Source of the DNA: CAZLBC01 sp964557575
GTDB taxonomy: Bacteria; Planctomycetota; Phycisphaerae; SM23-33
Assembly: GCA_964557575.1 (NCBI GenBank)
Contig: CAZLBC010000001.1
Span: 124,001 to 188,000, forward strand
Length of the DNA: 64,000 nucleotides
Direction: 5' to 3'
Below are positions 50,649 to 59,733 of this stretch, one piece after another. The translations under genes were made by a program, and so were the position numbers. Positions within the stretch are counted from its first letter, which is position 1, and each line of letters begins with the position of its first letter. The notes under the pieces were generated by a model that was given only the letters and a program-made list of their open reading frames with translations, searched no databases and was not told the DNA's origin.

Positions 50649-51103
50649 TGTTTGCCTCGTTCCTTGTTCCCGTACCGTTGTGTTTCCGGACGAACCGGGA
50701 TGACGTGTTTCTCGACGTCCGTTCCCTCGGCGTCGCGCACGATGGCGGAGACGTGCATTCCGGGAACCGACGGCCAAAAGTGCTTGTCATCCTCTTCCTG
50801 CTCCGTCAGAACGACGTATCCGTTCGCCCATGCTCCCGGCGTCTTCGCTTGGAACGGTCCGCACCGCGCTCGGCGTTGATCGTCGGTCTTTTCCTCTTGC
50901 GTGGCGATCGGCCGGTCCGGGTCGGCTTCCGCGTCGTGGCTTGTTCCGGCGACAATCATGAACAGCTTCCACCCGTTTTGCTTCGTCCGGATGACGTCTC
51001 CGACGCGAAATTCGACGTGCGGCTCGTAGACGAAACGCCCGACGCCGAGCAGGTCGGCTTTCTCTTGGTCCATGATTTGAATCGTGTAAGGGCGCGCTTT
51101 CAT
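50645..51103 (-). CDS. Hypothetical protein
   Basis: 152 residues starting MKARPYTIQIMDQEKADLLGVGRFVYEPHVEFRVGDVIR. Strand-rich with VGDVIRTKQNGWKLFMIVAG and later GYVVLTEQEED. ATGA overlaps at both ends. No family recognised. Confidence 0.55.
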   Translation of the reverse strand: MKARPYTIQIMDQEKADLLGVGRFVYEPHVEFRVGDVIRTKQNGWKLFMIVAGTSHDAEADPDRPIATQEEKTDDQRRARCGPFQAKTPGAWANGYVVLTEQEEDDKHFWPSVPGMHVSAIVRDAEGTDVEKHVIPVRPETQRYGNKERGKQ

Positions 51104-51555
51104 CGCATGTCCTCCGGGTTGACCGGCCGTCCCGCGACCGGCATGTTCTTTAATTGTTCGTTTCGGCGTTTCCGCTGCCGTTCCCCGGCGGCGCGAATAA
51201 CGTCGGGAACGGCGTCCCGCTTGCTCTTGACGGTCATTCCCGCTTCCCACCGCGTCACGGGGGCTTCGGATCGCTCAAGCGTTTCCCGGTAATCGCTCGC
51301 GGTCAGGCCGCTTTGGAGGCCGAAGGCGGCGACGGGAACGTTATCGACGTACAAGTCTCCGACGCATTCGACCTGTTCGCGATCCCCGAACAAGACGCTC
51401 CACGCGTATCGGACGTCGTCCGATAACACGCCGAGCAGTTCGAACCCTTCGACGGGGTCGTAGCTGACCGCGTTTAACGTAACGCTCGGGACGTATGCTT
51501 CGGGATCGGCGCATCCCAGCGTGAACGTCCATCCTTTTCCGATCAGTTCGATCAT
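51100..51555 (-). CDS. Small protein with GRPVNPED tail
   Basis: 151 residues starting MIELIGKGWTFTLGCADPEAYVPSVTLNAVSYDPVEGF, ending KNMPVAGRPVNPEDMR. The final codons GGAGGAC double as the ribosome binding site of the next gene, whose ATG overlaps the stop. Function unknown; similar in style to the 124- and 126-residue genes further upstream. Confidence 0.6.
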   Translation of the reverse strand: MIELIGKGWTFTLGCADPEAYVPSVTLNAVSYDPVEGFELLGVLSDDVRYAWSVLFGDREQVECVGDLYVDNVPVAAFGLQSGLTASDYRETLERSEAPVTRWEAGMTVKSKRDAVPDVIRAAGERQRKRRNEQLKNMPVAGRPVNPEDMR

Positions 51556-51980
51556 GCCTTCAGACCTCCCGTGAACCGTCCCTTGCCGTCGCGCTTCTGC
51601 ATCGCCGCGATTTCCTTCATGCTTTCGATGTCGCGCGCGGTCGGCTTGTACGCGTTGCTCACGGGATCGGGATCGTCTTCCAGCGGTTCGCGCCATCCGT
51701 CGACGGGGACTTTCACGGGATTCATGGTCGGTTGCCACGCGACCATGACGCAGGGAACCGTGTCGGTCGTCAGCCGCTCCGCGGGATCGTCCCATCCGTT
51801 GTGGACGACCTTGCCGTTCTGCGCGTGACGGAAGCCGACGATCCATCCTCCGCGCGGCTCGGGCAGCTCCTCGGGAACCCGCTCGACGACGTTGTCCGAC
51901 CTCGGTTTCCGGTATCTTCGTTTCAGGACATGCGTCGCCGTGACGCGCTTGCCCATGAGTCGGTTCTGCAATTTGTTCAC
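51552..51980 (-). CDS. Hypothetical protein
   Basis: 142 residues from a GTG that overlaps the upstream stop (GTGA): VNKLQNRLMGKRVTATHVLKRRYRKPRSDNVVERVPEELPEP... C-terminal helical segment with PTARDIESMKEIAAMQKRDGKGRF. Unrecognised. Confidence 0.55.
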   Translation of the reverse strand: MNKLQNRLMGKRVTATHVLKRRYRKPRSDNVVERVPEELPEPRGGWIVGFRHAQNGKVVHNGWDDPAERLTTDTVPCVMVAWQPTMNPVKVPVDGWREPLEDDPDPVSNAYKPTARDIESMKEIAAMQKRDGKGRFTGGLKA

Positions 51981-52201
51981 AGCGGGTACTCCCGTTGAAG
52001 CCGAAGGGTATCGTCCAACCCGGCGAGGATCGTCGGGATCGCGTCGCTTGCCGGCTCGTAGTAAAGACAGTGCTTTATCTGGAACTCGATGTACCGGATT
52101 CCGACCTTGAGGACTTCTTTCGCCTCCGGGGTCAAGCCCTCGATGCGGACGGCCGTCCGGCTTGCCTCGACTCGGAAGTCGTCGTTGCTCGCGTCGATCA
52201 T
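51977..52201 (-). CDS. Small hypothetical protein
   Basis: 74 residues starting MIDASNDDFRVEASRTAVRIEGLTPEAKEVLKVGIRYIEFQIK. Helical. ATGA/GTGA overlaps at both ends place it in the operon. Confidence 0.55.
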   Translation of the reverse strand: MIDASNDDFRVEASRTAVRIEGLTPEAKEVLKVGIRYIEFQIKHCLYYEPASDAIPTILAGLDDTLRLQREYPL

Positions 52202-52461
52202 TCCAACACGCCTTCCTGTCCGGCGCGCCGCGAAATCCATCGTTGACGCTCCGAGTCCGCAGCGTACGTGTCTTCAGCGTCGGCGCGGAACCGTTGAGCC
52301 GTATCGCGGAGCGTGCGCGCTTCCGAGTCGGCTCCCCGTTCAAACGCTTCCGCGGCCTTGTCCATCAACGCCTTGGCCGCTTCGTTCAACCCGGCGGCGC
52401 GTCCCGATAAGCGCGTTTGCGCCAATCTGGTTTCCAGTTCCTCTTCACTCATTTCGATCAT
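52198..52461 (-). CDS. Hypothetical helical protein
   Basis: 87 residues starting MIEMSEEELETRLAQTRLSGRAAGLNEAAKALMDKAAEAFERG, almost entirely helical (likely coiled coil). Start at 52461 overlaps the preceding small frame. Confidence 0.6.
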   Translation of the reverse strand: MIEMSEEELETRLAQTRLSGRAAGLNEAAKALMDKAAEAFERGADSEARTLRDTAQRFRADAEDTYAADSERQRWISRRAGQEGVLE

Positions 52462-52511
52462 GATTCTCGGTTTCCTCGTTGTTGCGGTGCGTCGTAGTCG
52501 GTCACGCTCAT
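52458..52511 (-). CDS. 17-codon frame between operon genes
   Basis: MSVTDYDAPQQRGNRES, with ATGA at both ends: the start overlaps the stop of the upstream gene and the stop overlaps the start of the next. AAAGGAG precedes it. Too short to judge; may act as a leader or coupling peptide. Confidence 0.35.
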   Translation of the reverse strand: MSVTDYDAPQQRGNRES

Positions 52512-52639
52512 TCTCCTTTGAACGTTTCGGGACCGATCGGCGATCCCGCGATGTCCGGCGCGTGTTTGACCGGGGGCAGCCGGTTCGCGCGCCGCTTGCC
52601 GGATATCCGCAAGAGCGTTTTACCTTTCGCGGACGACAT
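52508..52639 (-). CDS. Small protein with AGSPIGPE tail
   Basis: 43 residues from ATG 52639: MSSAKGKTLLRISGKRRANRLPPVKHAP, ending IAGSPIGPETFKGE, a divergent version of the shared GRPVNPEDL tail. The true start is uncertain because a longer in-frame ATG at 52732 overlaps the upstream gene by 55 bases. Confidence 0.45.
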   Translation of the reverse strand: MSSAKGKTLLRISGKRRANRLPPVKHAPDIAGSPIGPETFKGE

Positions 52640-52676
52640 GCCTTGGATTCGCGCGTCGTCGATCGCGGCGACGTGT

Positions 52677-53054
52677 TCACTCGTTCGCCCCCGAAGGGCT
52701 TTCAGCGAACGGATCGACGCGAACCGTTTCAACGACCTTGATGTCGATGTCCTTGGTCGGCACGTGCGGAAAACGCTGTCGCAGGAGCTTTCTGCAACGT
52801 TTAGCCGCCCGGCGGGCGTCGTACCGGGAATCGAACCACGCGGCGTGACGCGCTTCGAAGACCACGGGGAGCGGCCAGTCCGTGTCGTGCTCGGCGCGCT
52901 CGACGAACACGTACGACGTTTCGTCGGCTTCCTTGATGTTCACCACGCCGATGAACACGGGGTTCTCCGCGCTCTCCGGTTGCGCCGAGAAACGGTCGCG
53001 CGCCCACTGGTCCAGCGATTCCAAATGCTTGCCGTACTTTTCCTTGTCGAGCAT
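52677..53054 (-). CDS. Hypothetical protein
   Basis: 125 residues starting MLDKEKYGKHLESLDQWARDRFSAQPESAENPVFIGVVNIKEADETSYVFVERAEHDTDWPLPVVFEARHAAWF. Alpha/beta with a basic RRAAKRCRKLLRQRFPHVP. Follows the membrane gene by two bases. Confidence 0.55.
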   Translation of the reverse strand: MLDKEKYGKHLESLDQWARDRFSAQPESAENPVFIGVVNIKEADETSYVFVERAEHDTDWPLPVVFEARHAAWFDSRYDARRAAKRCRKLLRQRFPHVPTKDIDIKVVETVRVDPFAESPSGANE

Positions 53055-53056
53055 TG

Positions 53057-53470
53057 TCAGTCTTCCTTCTCGTCCGTGATATCCTCGATGATCTCCGACA
53101 TATCGGAGATCGGAATACGCGTGCCGTCGCGCGCCACCGCCACGCGCTGTGGTACGTGATCGGCAAAGATGTTTATGTCGAACTCGTGAGCGACAAAGAT
53201 GAACTCTTTGTCGTTGTTCAGCACGTTGACGACCCTTGTTAGCTTCGCGCGGTCGTTCAGCTTGTTCCATTCGTAATCCGGGTGATTGACGATGGCGCGC
53301 CGTTTTTCTCCGCGTTTCCGGGCAGCCGGGTCGTCCCACAGCCACTGGAACGGCTTCCAACGAGATTCTCCGATGAGAACCGTCACGACAACCGCCGAGA
53401 CCGCGAAAACAACGAGGAGCACGTACATCACGATCGTCCAGTCGATTTCAACAGCAGCGAAACAGGTCAT
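53057..53470 (-). CDS. N-terminally anchored membrane protein
   Basis: 137 residues. An N-terminal membrane helix (VMYVLLVVFAVSAVVVTVLIGES, about 14-36) and a cytoplasmic-looking polar domain with NNDKEFIFVAHEFDINIFADH. Start at 53470 overlaps the preceding zinc-ribbon gene (ATGA). Function unknown. Confidence 0.6.
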   Translation of the reverse strand: MTCFAAVEIDWTIVMYVLLVVFAVSAVVVTVLIGESRWKPFQWLWDDPAARKRGEKRRAIVNHPDYEWNKLNDRAKLTRVVNVLNNDKEFIFVAHEFDINIFADHVPQRVAVARDGTRIPISDMSEIIEDITDEKED

Positions 53471-53646
53471 CCGTCAAACACCTTCATGGACAACGGGACG
53501 TCGTTCTTTTTCTTGCCGCACCGCGCGCAGCACGTGACGGTTTCCGAGCCTTCCAGCCAACCGTGCGGAACGCGTATCCTCCGCGCCTCTTCGATTGTTG
53601 AAGACCAGTCGTGATTCCCGAAAAAGCATTTGATTCGATCAAACAT
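53467..53646 (-). CDS. Small zinc-ribbon-like protein
   Basis: 59 residues: MFDRIKCFFGNHDWSSTIEEARRI ... CCARCGKKK. GGAGG lies eight bases before the ATG and a CCGATAATAC element before that. Heads the 50-53.6 kb operon. Confidence 0.6.
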   Translation of the reverse strand: MFDRIKCFFGNHDWSSTIEEARRIRVPHGWLEGSETVTCCARCGKKKNDVPLSMKVFDG

Positions 53647-53662
53647 GTTAAAGTCCTCCGCT

Positions 53663-53674
53663 TGTATTATCGGC
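53663..53674 (-). promoter_or_regulatory. CCGATAWA element at head of small-gene operon
   Basis: Minus-strand GCCGATAATACAAG about 20 bases upstream of the start at 53646, with a GATAAT core. Confidence 0.6.
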
Positions 53675-53710
53675 AAAAGGACGGGATAACATGAGGGAAA
53701 CCCGGAGTTT

Positions 53711-54085
53711 TCAGTGTTTGCGAACGTGCGGATCAGCGATCTGGAACAGCGGATTGACGACCATTACGCATTTGAGCGCGGCCGGGTCGACGTCTATCAG
53801 TTCGAACCGGCACGTTTCAAGAAGCAGCGGAACCATTCCTTTGTGCTCCAGTCGAACGCGGGAAAGCCGCTTGCGAGACTGCGCGTGGTCGAGAATGCGA
53901 TTCGCGATGTACAAGTCGTCGTTGTCGGTAACATCGTCCGGACCGGCAATCAGGTCGAACTTGAGCACGACAACGGACGGGCCGTCCGGCGTGACGTCGG
54001 CTTCCGTTACGTACAGGGTGACGGGGCACCCGTTCGGAAGCGCACAGTCAACGTTGGAAAGGTCGATCCACGCGCGGCACTTCAC
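53711..54085 (-). CDS. Hypothetical beta-rich protein
   Basis: 124 residues from a GTG overlapping the upstream stop (GTGA): MKCRAWIDLSNVDCALPNGCPVTLYVTEADVTPDGPSVVVLKFDL, ending VMVVNPLFQIADPHVRKH. Strand-rich, resembles the 126-residue neighbour at 56267 in style. Function unknown. Confidence 0.55.
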   Translation of the reverse strand: MKCRAWIDLSNVDCALPNGCPVTLYVTEADVTPDGPSVVVLKFDLIAGPDDVTDNDDLYIANRILDHAQSRKRLSRVRLEHKGMVPLLLETCRFELIDVDPAALKCVMVVNPLFQIADPHVRKH

Positions 54086-56238
54086 AAGGACGTCCTTCCG
54101 ATCGATTCGTCCAGCATGTTACGGATGACGACGCGGGACTCTTCCATGTCTTCGTCTTCGTCGGCGTAGAAGTCGGGGTCCGGGTTGTAAAACCCGCGAA
54201 TGAACTGGATCGCGCGCCCGGCGTTTTCGAAGTTTCCACTGTCCTTTCGGCCGCGCTCCCGGTCGAACACGTCGACGTAAATCTCCCCGAACCAGTCGAC
54301 GACGTCGCGAATGGTCTTTTCCTGCGCGTACGTCGGCGGCACTTCAAGGTCGATACCGGGAGCCTCGGGAGATAACCGAATCGGCCCCAGTTGTTGGAAC
54401 TGAACCATCGTTTCGCTTCCGCCCGGTCCGTAGTCGATCTGCCGGTGGTCCGCCACGCGGTACCCCTGTCCCTGCGATCCGTCGAGAACACGGCCGTCGG
54501 GAAGAATGTAGAACCCGCAAGACAGGTCGTGCGTCGTTCCGAATTGAGCGACGGCGCGTTCGATGGGGTCGATGTCGTCGTCGATTTCCTGATAGTCTGA
54601 AGGGACTTCTCCGAGGATCAGGTCTTCCCGGGTCTCTTCGTCGAACGCGGGCAGAACGGATCGCCAGCCGCCTTCGTCGCCCAGCACGCGGGCGTACCGC
54701 ATTTCCATCTCTTCCGGGTGGTCGTCGACGTACCGGCTCAATTCATCCCAGTCGAACCGGTCCCACTTCCCCCAGTCGGAATAAAACAGATCGTACAGCG
54801 TGTTGTTGATATACTCGTTTCCGTAGACGTACTCCGCGAACAGCGCGGGGATCACGCCCTTGGCGATTTCCAGCGCGTCGCGCCACTCTTCGTATTCCTC
54901 CTTCTGGTCGTCGAACGTCTCGGCGTCGTCCGGGTCCGCGTCCGGCGGAGGCGCGTCCGCTTCCAGTTGTTCCTGCGTGAAGTCCCAATCGCTTGGCGAA
55001 TACGCCGTCAGCGGGTCTAGGATGTCTTCGATCTCGTCGGTTTCCTCGAACGCGATTTGTTCGAGACCTTTTCCGACGGACAGTCTGAACGGTTCGTCTT
55101 CCCGCAGGGATTCCAACACGGCGGACTCGGGGGACACGTCCCCTCCGAGTTCCGAAGCGATCGCGCGAACGCATCCGGATTCGCCGGGTTCGACCCACGC
55201 CCCGGTCACGGTGAACTTCGCTTTCGGGTAGTCGTCGAGCACGCGTCGCGCCGCGTCGCGGAGATTGTCGTCAAACAGGTCTGAATCGTACTGTTGGTCG
55301 GCATGGTCGTGAATGAACCGAACGTCCGGGTACTCTTCGGCTTCGTTCTCCCATTCCGGGTCGGCGACGGTGACGACAGGACCGTCCCATTCGTCCACCT
55401 GATCCGCGATACGTTCCCGAATGCGAATCGCGCGTTCTCCGACAAGGAAGTCCGCCGACCCCGCGAGGCTGTCGGGGTGTACAACCACGAGAACGTTTTC
55501 CTCCGCCTCCTCGGACAGCATGTCGAACACGATGCGCCGGATTTCCTCGACGCCGCCTTCGGGAATGTCCGGGATCATGGGTTGGCGTTTCGAGATGGAT
55601 TCGCCGAGGTCGATGACGACGTACTTCTCGTAATCGTTTTTCCGGATGTTGCCCTCGTGTACGTCGGAGTATTCGACGCCGATCTCGTACAGGTTCGACA
55701 AGCCGCGAAGGACGTCGGTGATCATTCGGTCCAAGGACGGTTCCCCGGCGACTTCCGAGTACGCGGTCCCGCGAATGTATTCCCGGAAGTATTCGACGAA
55801 TCCCGAGACGTTCGTGATCTGCGGCCACGCGATGTAGTAACCGTTCTTCTCGATGTCTTCGCCGCGCGCGTTCACGTGGTTCACGTAGGACCGGGCCACG
55901 CGCGGGAAGAACGTCGCGACACGTTCTTCGCTCAACGTCAGTTCCCCGGGAATGTATTCGTATACGATCGCGAACTCGTCGACGTCGATCTGCCCGACCT
56001 TGTTCACGCCGACGACGTTCAGGAGCTTGCCGCCGGATTCCAGAACGGCGGCGGACGCTTCGGCTTCCCTTTCGTCGTCGGTGATCTTCAGGACCTGTCC
56101 GTTGAAATGGTACGCCGTGCCGTGGTACCCGCTTCCGATATTCTCGACCTCTCCGTCGACCCCGGCCCAGCGGCGGACGTCTTGCGGCGTAGCGGTTTCA
56201 TTCAAGATTCTGCGGATTGCTCTTCTCGTGGTTGTCAC
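54082..56238 (-). CDS. Protein kinase-like protein with capsid-targeting-like N-terminus
   Basis: 718 residues from a GTG at 56238, chosen because GGAGG lies eight bases upstream. It opens VTTTRRAIRRILNETATP (motif with E14 as the putative cut). A kinase fold follows: glycine loop GSGYHGTAYHF (35-45), VLKI with Lys51, YSDVHEGNI with Asp192/Asn197, and VIDLG with Asp210 (HxDxxxxN/DFG type, as in aminoglycoside or small-molecule kinases). The remaining 450 residues are acidic and unassigned and end RVVIRNMLDESIGRTSL, the same VIRxxLxES motif. It may be injected with DNA and phosphorylate a host target. Confidence 0.75.
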   Translation of the reverse strand: MTTTRRAIRRILNETATPQDVRRWAGVDGEVENIGSGYHGTAYHFNGQVLKITDDEREAEASAAVLESGGKLLNVVGVNKVGQIDVDEFAIVYEYIPGELTLSEERVATFFPRVARSYVNHVNARGEDIEKNGYYIAWPQITNVSGFVEYFREYIRGTAYSEVAGEPSLDRMITDVLRGLSNLYEIGVEYSDVHEGNIRKNDYEKYVVIDLGESISKRQPMIPDIPEGGVEEIRRIVFDMLSEEAEENVLVVVHPDSLAGSADFLVGERAIRIRERIADQVDEWDGPVVTVADPEWENEAEEYPDVRFIHDHADQQYDSDLFDDNLRDAARRVLDDYPKAKFTVTGAWVEPGESGCVRAIASELGGDVSPESAVLESLREDEPFRLSVGKGLEQIAFEETDEIEDILDPLTAYSPSDWDFTQEQLEADAPPPDADPDDAETFDDQKEEYEEWRDALEIAKGVIPALFAEYVYGNEYINNTLYDLFYSDWGKWDRFDWDELSRYVDDHPEEMEMRYARVLGDEGGWRSVLPAFDEETREDLILGEVPSDYQEIDDDIDPIERAVAQFGTTHDLSCGFYILPDGRVLDGSQGQGYRVADHRQIDYGPGGSETMVQFQQLGPIRLSPEAPGIDLEVPPTYAQEKTIRDVVDWFGEIYVDVFDRERGRKDSGNFENAGRAIQFIRGFYNPDPDFYADEDEDMEESRVVIRNMLDESIGRTSL

Positions 56239-56266
56239 GTGGTTTCCTCCAATGTCCGCTGGAGGA

Positions 56267-56272
56267 TTATAC
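56267..56272 (-). promoter_or_regulatory. TATAAT -10-like box upstream of kinase-like gene
   Basis: Minus-strand ACGTATAATCC, about 30 bases upstream of the GTG at 56238, overlapping the end of the previous gene. Confidence 0.4.
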
Positions 56273-56647
56273 GTCCGGCTTGTCATCGTTGTCAAAGGTC
56301 GCCGGGTCGACCGGCGTTCCGGTCACGATCGGAGGCGTGACGTTTCGCAGGATCGCTTGCACGCGGAAGGAATTGGCGTTCACGGATTCCGGGTCGGGAA
56401 ACATCCGAGCGTCTTCGAGACGGACGCGCGGCCAAAAACGCGTGGTCCCGTTAAACAGTATGAAGGCTGCGTTCATGGCGAAGTCCGGGTTGTTCTGCTG
56501 GTTTACAATAACGGCCTTCAGTCGCACTGCGCACGATTCGTGCAGGATCGCGTCGTCGATCACGGCGATCTCGAACGACGGGTCGCCGAACCTCCCGCTG
56601 AGCGCAACGTCGTTCACCATGACCAAGAACTCGGGATTTTCGTCCAT
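56267..56647 (-). CDS. Beta-rich small protein with TGTPVDPA tail
   Basis: 126 residues: MDENPEFLVMVNDVALSGRFGDPSFEIAVIDDAILHE..., strand-rich, then LRNVTPPIVTGTPVDPATFDNDDKPDV. The tail is a divergent copy of the shared motif. Starts three bases after the upstream stop. Confidence 0.6.
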   Translation of the reverse strand: MDENPEFLVMVNDVALSGRFGDPSFEIAVIDDAILHESCAVRLKAVIVNQQNNPDFAMNAAFILFNGTTRFWPRVRLEDARMFPDPESVNANSFRVQAILRNVTPPIVTGTPVDPATFDNDDKPDV

Positions 56648-56650
56648 TGC

Positions 56651-57061
56651 TTACAGGTCTCCGGGGTTGACGGGCCTGCCGACTATCGGCGGCGGCGGCG
56701 GGCACTCTTCGGCGGGACTCCTTTGCAGTTCTTCGAGCGCGTCTTCAATGGCCCGCCGCTCCCGGCCGACGACTTTGAATGACATCTCGTTCGAAAACGC
56801 GTTGTTCGCCATTTCGTAAACGAGGACCGGAAACCATTCAACCGGACCGCGCTTTTTGTACGGCTCCGCTTGGTTCACGATACAGCGGAACACGTCGCTC
56901 CGGGTGTTTTGCCGCTGCATGCAGTCCAAGAACCGCTTGGCAAAATCCTCATCGATACGCCCTTGACAGTAAAATCCTTCCTCCGCGCTGTACGAATCGG
57001 ACGGGACGGAGAAGACATCCTTGCCCATTTTCAGTCGGACTTCCCACAAGGTTACTCCCAT
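56651..57061 (-). CDS. Small protein with GRPVNPGDL tail
   Basis: 136 residues from ATG 57061 (GTG at 57070 possible). MGVTLWEVRLKMGKDVFSVPSDSYSAEEGFYCQGRI..., a helix-rich C-terminus (RERRAIEDALEELQRS) and CPPPPPIVGRPVNPGDL at the end. Unknown; co-translated with the next gene. Confidence 0.6.
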   Translation of the reverse strand: MGVTLWEVRLKMGKDVFSVPSDSYSAEEGFYCQGRIDEDFAKRFLDCMQRQNTRSDVFRCIVNQAEPYKKRGPVEWFPVLVYEMANNAFSNEMSFKVVGRERRAIEDALEELQRSPAEECPPPPPIVGRPVNPGDL

Positions 57062-57077
57062 GGGTAACACCGTCCTT

Positions 57078-58495
<1,418 letters not shown>

Positions 58496-58499
<4 letters not shown>

Positions 58500-58651
58500 G
58501 TCGTTTTCCTTTCGATGTTCTCCCGCCGGGCGCGCTCCGCGTACAGGAAGCGGCGAAGACCCGGGTGTTTATCGTACACGTTGGAAGACGCCCGAGCCAA
58601 CAACGGCAGGCGTATTTCGTACGCGCGGTTCAGCGTTTCAACCTTGTCCAT
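58496..58651 (-). CDS. Small protein upstream of lipoprotein
   Basis: 51 residues: MDKVETLNRAYEIRLPLLARASSNVYDKHPGLRRFLYAERARREN. AGGAGG lies five bases before the ATG, and its stop overlaps the lipoprotein start. Function unknown. Confidence 0.55.
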
Positions 58652-58666
58652 GTCGTCCTCCTGTTT

Positions 58667-58678
58667 GTTGTATCGGCG
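58667..58678 (-). promoter_or_regulatory. CCGATAWA element upstream of lipoprotein operon
   Basis: Minus-strand GCCGATACAACAAAC about 20 bases upstream of the start at 58651. Confidence 0.5.
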
Positions 58679-58711
58679 CGCATAGCGTAAAATTTGAGGG
58701 GTTTTCACAAA

Positions 58712-58739
58712 TAAAAAGGGCGCGTCCGGAAACGCGCCC
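58712..58739 (-). terminator. Intrinsic terminator
   Basis: Minus-strand GGGCGCGT stem with a 6-base loop, followed by TTTTTATTT. Ends the transcript of the XRE gene at 58771. Confidence 0.85.
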
Positions 58740-58770
58740 GAGAGACGGGGTCAGGTCGGGTCAGCCGCAA

Positions 58771-59184
58771 TTATTTCAACCCCGCCTTCATCTGTTGCAA
58801 CTCCGTCAAAAGCGCGTCGATCCTGTCGACCACGATTTTTCGCCGGGCCTTGTCGATCTTCTTCACGACGTCGTTGTCGAATTGTGAACCGTCGAGCAGT
58901 CCGCACGCGCGGGCGTTGGCCAGCCCGTACGCGACGACGATCCCTTCCACCGGGTCGATTTTCAGAACCCTGCAGCATTCCAAAAGCAGCTTGATCGGGA
59001 ACGCCGCGCGAGCGGTCATGTACGACGACAACGTCGACGGCGTGATCCCGATCGCGACGGCCACCTCTTTCTTCTTCATCTCGTGTTCGGCGATCTTCGC
59101 CTCGACGAGGTTGACGAAAGCCGGACCGGCCTTCATCCCTTTGACGTCGATGGTCGACAGGTTCGGCATGAGTTTCTTCGGCAT
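58771..59184 (-). CDS. XRE-family helix-turn-helix regulator
   Basis: 137 residues. Residues about 24-80 (FVNLVEAKIAEHEMKKKEVAVAIGITPSTLSSYMTARAAFPIKLLLECCRVLKIDP) follow the XRE pattern with a clear HTH (KKKEVAVAIGITPSTLSSYM). It is the last gene of its unit before a terminator, with the start overlapping the upstream stop by one base (TAATG). It probably controls transcription of phage or host genes. Confidence 0.85.
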   Translation of the reverse strand: MPKKLMPNLSTIDVKGMKAGPAFVNLVEAKIAEHEMKKKEVAVAIGITPSTLSSYMTARAAFPIKLLLECCRVLKIDPVEGIVVAYGLANARACGLLDGSQFDNDVVKKIDKARRKIVVDRIDALLTELQQMKAGLK

Positions 59185-59732
59185 TACGCTTCTCCTTGTT
59201 CTTCCAAGTCTTCCGGGTTCACGGGACGTCCCACGATTTCCGGAATCTTCGAAATGATTGTTTGGTCGATTGATTGTTCTTTTTCGTTTTCTTCGTCCGG
59301 GGCGTCCGGCGAATCAACCTCGGGACGGGGCGTCAAACACTCTCCCGGGTAGACGCGGTCCGCGACTATTTTGAACTCTACTGTCAACATCCCCGGAACC
59401 GCGCGTTGTTCCGCGCTCACGCGGGAAACCCAGCAACCGGTCAAAAGCCACGTCTTCGAGCCGCCCGCGTTGTTAAACACCGACAGTTGCGCGCTGAACT
59501 TGAATGCCCCGTTCGCGGGGTTCGACGCCGCGTTGTGAAGTGCCGAGATTTCGATCGCGACGGCGTCGGGCAGGATGTCCTTGACTGTCAAGGACGTCAC
59601 GTCATCCGGCACCCGTATTCCCGACGGAGTCGTATTAACAATGTTCGCGGAAGACACCGCGCAATTTATCCGGTTTCCGTTCGGATGGTCGATCGTCAGG
59701 ACCGATTGCGCTTTACGTTGCGGCGTGGACAA
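59184..59732 (-). CDS. Small protein with GRPVNPEDL tail
   Basis: 182 residues from a TTG start (59732) with GGAGG nine bases upstream. STPQRKAQSVLTIDHPNGNRINCAVSS..., beta-rich, with LTVEFKIVADRVYPGECLTPRP near the end. It ends KIPEIVGRPVNPEDLEEQGEA; here the ribosome binding site of the next gene lies after the motif, so the motif is not merely a ribosome binding site. Confidence 0.6.
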   Translation of the reverse strand: MSTPQRKAQSVLTIDHPNGNRINCAVSSANIVNTTPSGIRVPDDVTSLTVKDILPDAVAIEISALHNAASNPANGAFKFSAQLSVFNNAGGSKTWLLTGCWVSRVSAEQRAVPGMLTVEFKIVADRVYPGECLTPRPEVDSPDAPDEENEKEQSIDQTIISKIPEIVGRPVNPEDLEEQGEA

Positions 59733-59733
59733 G

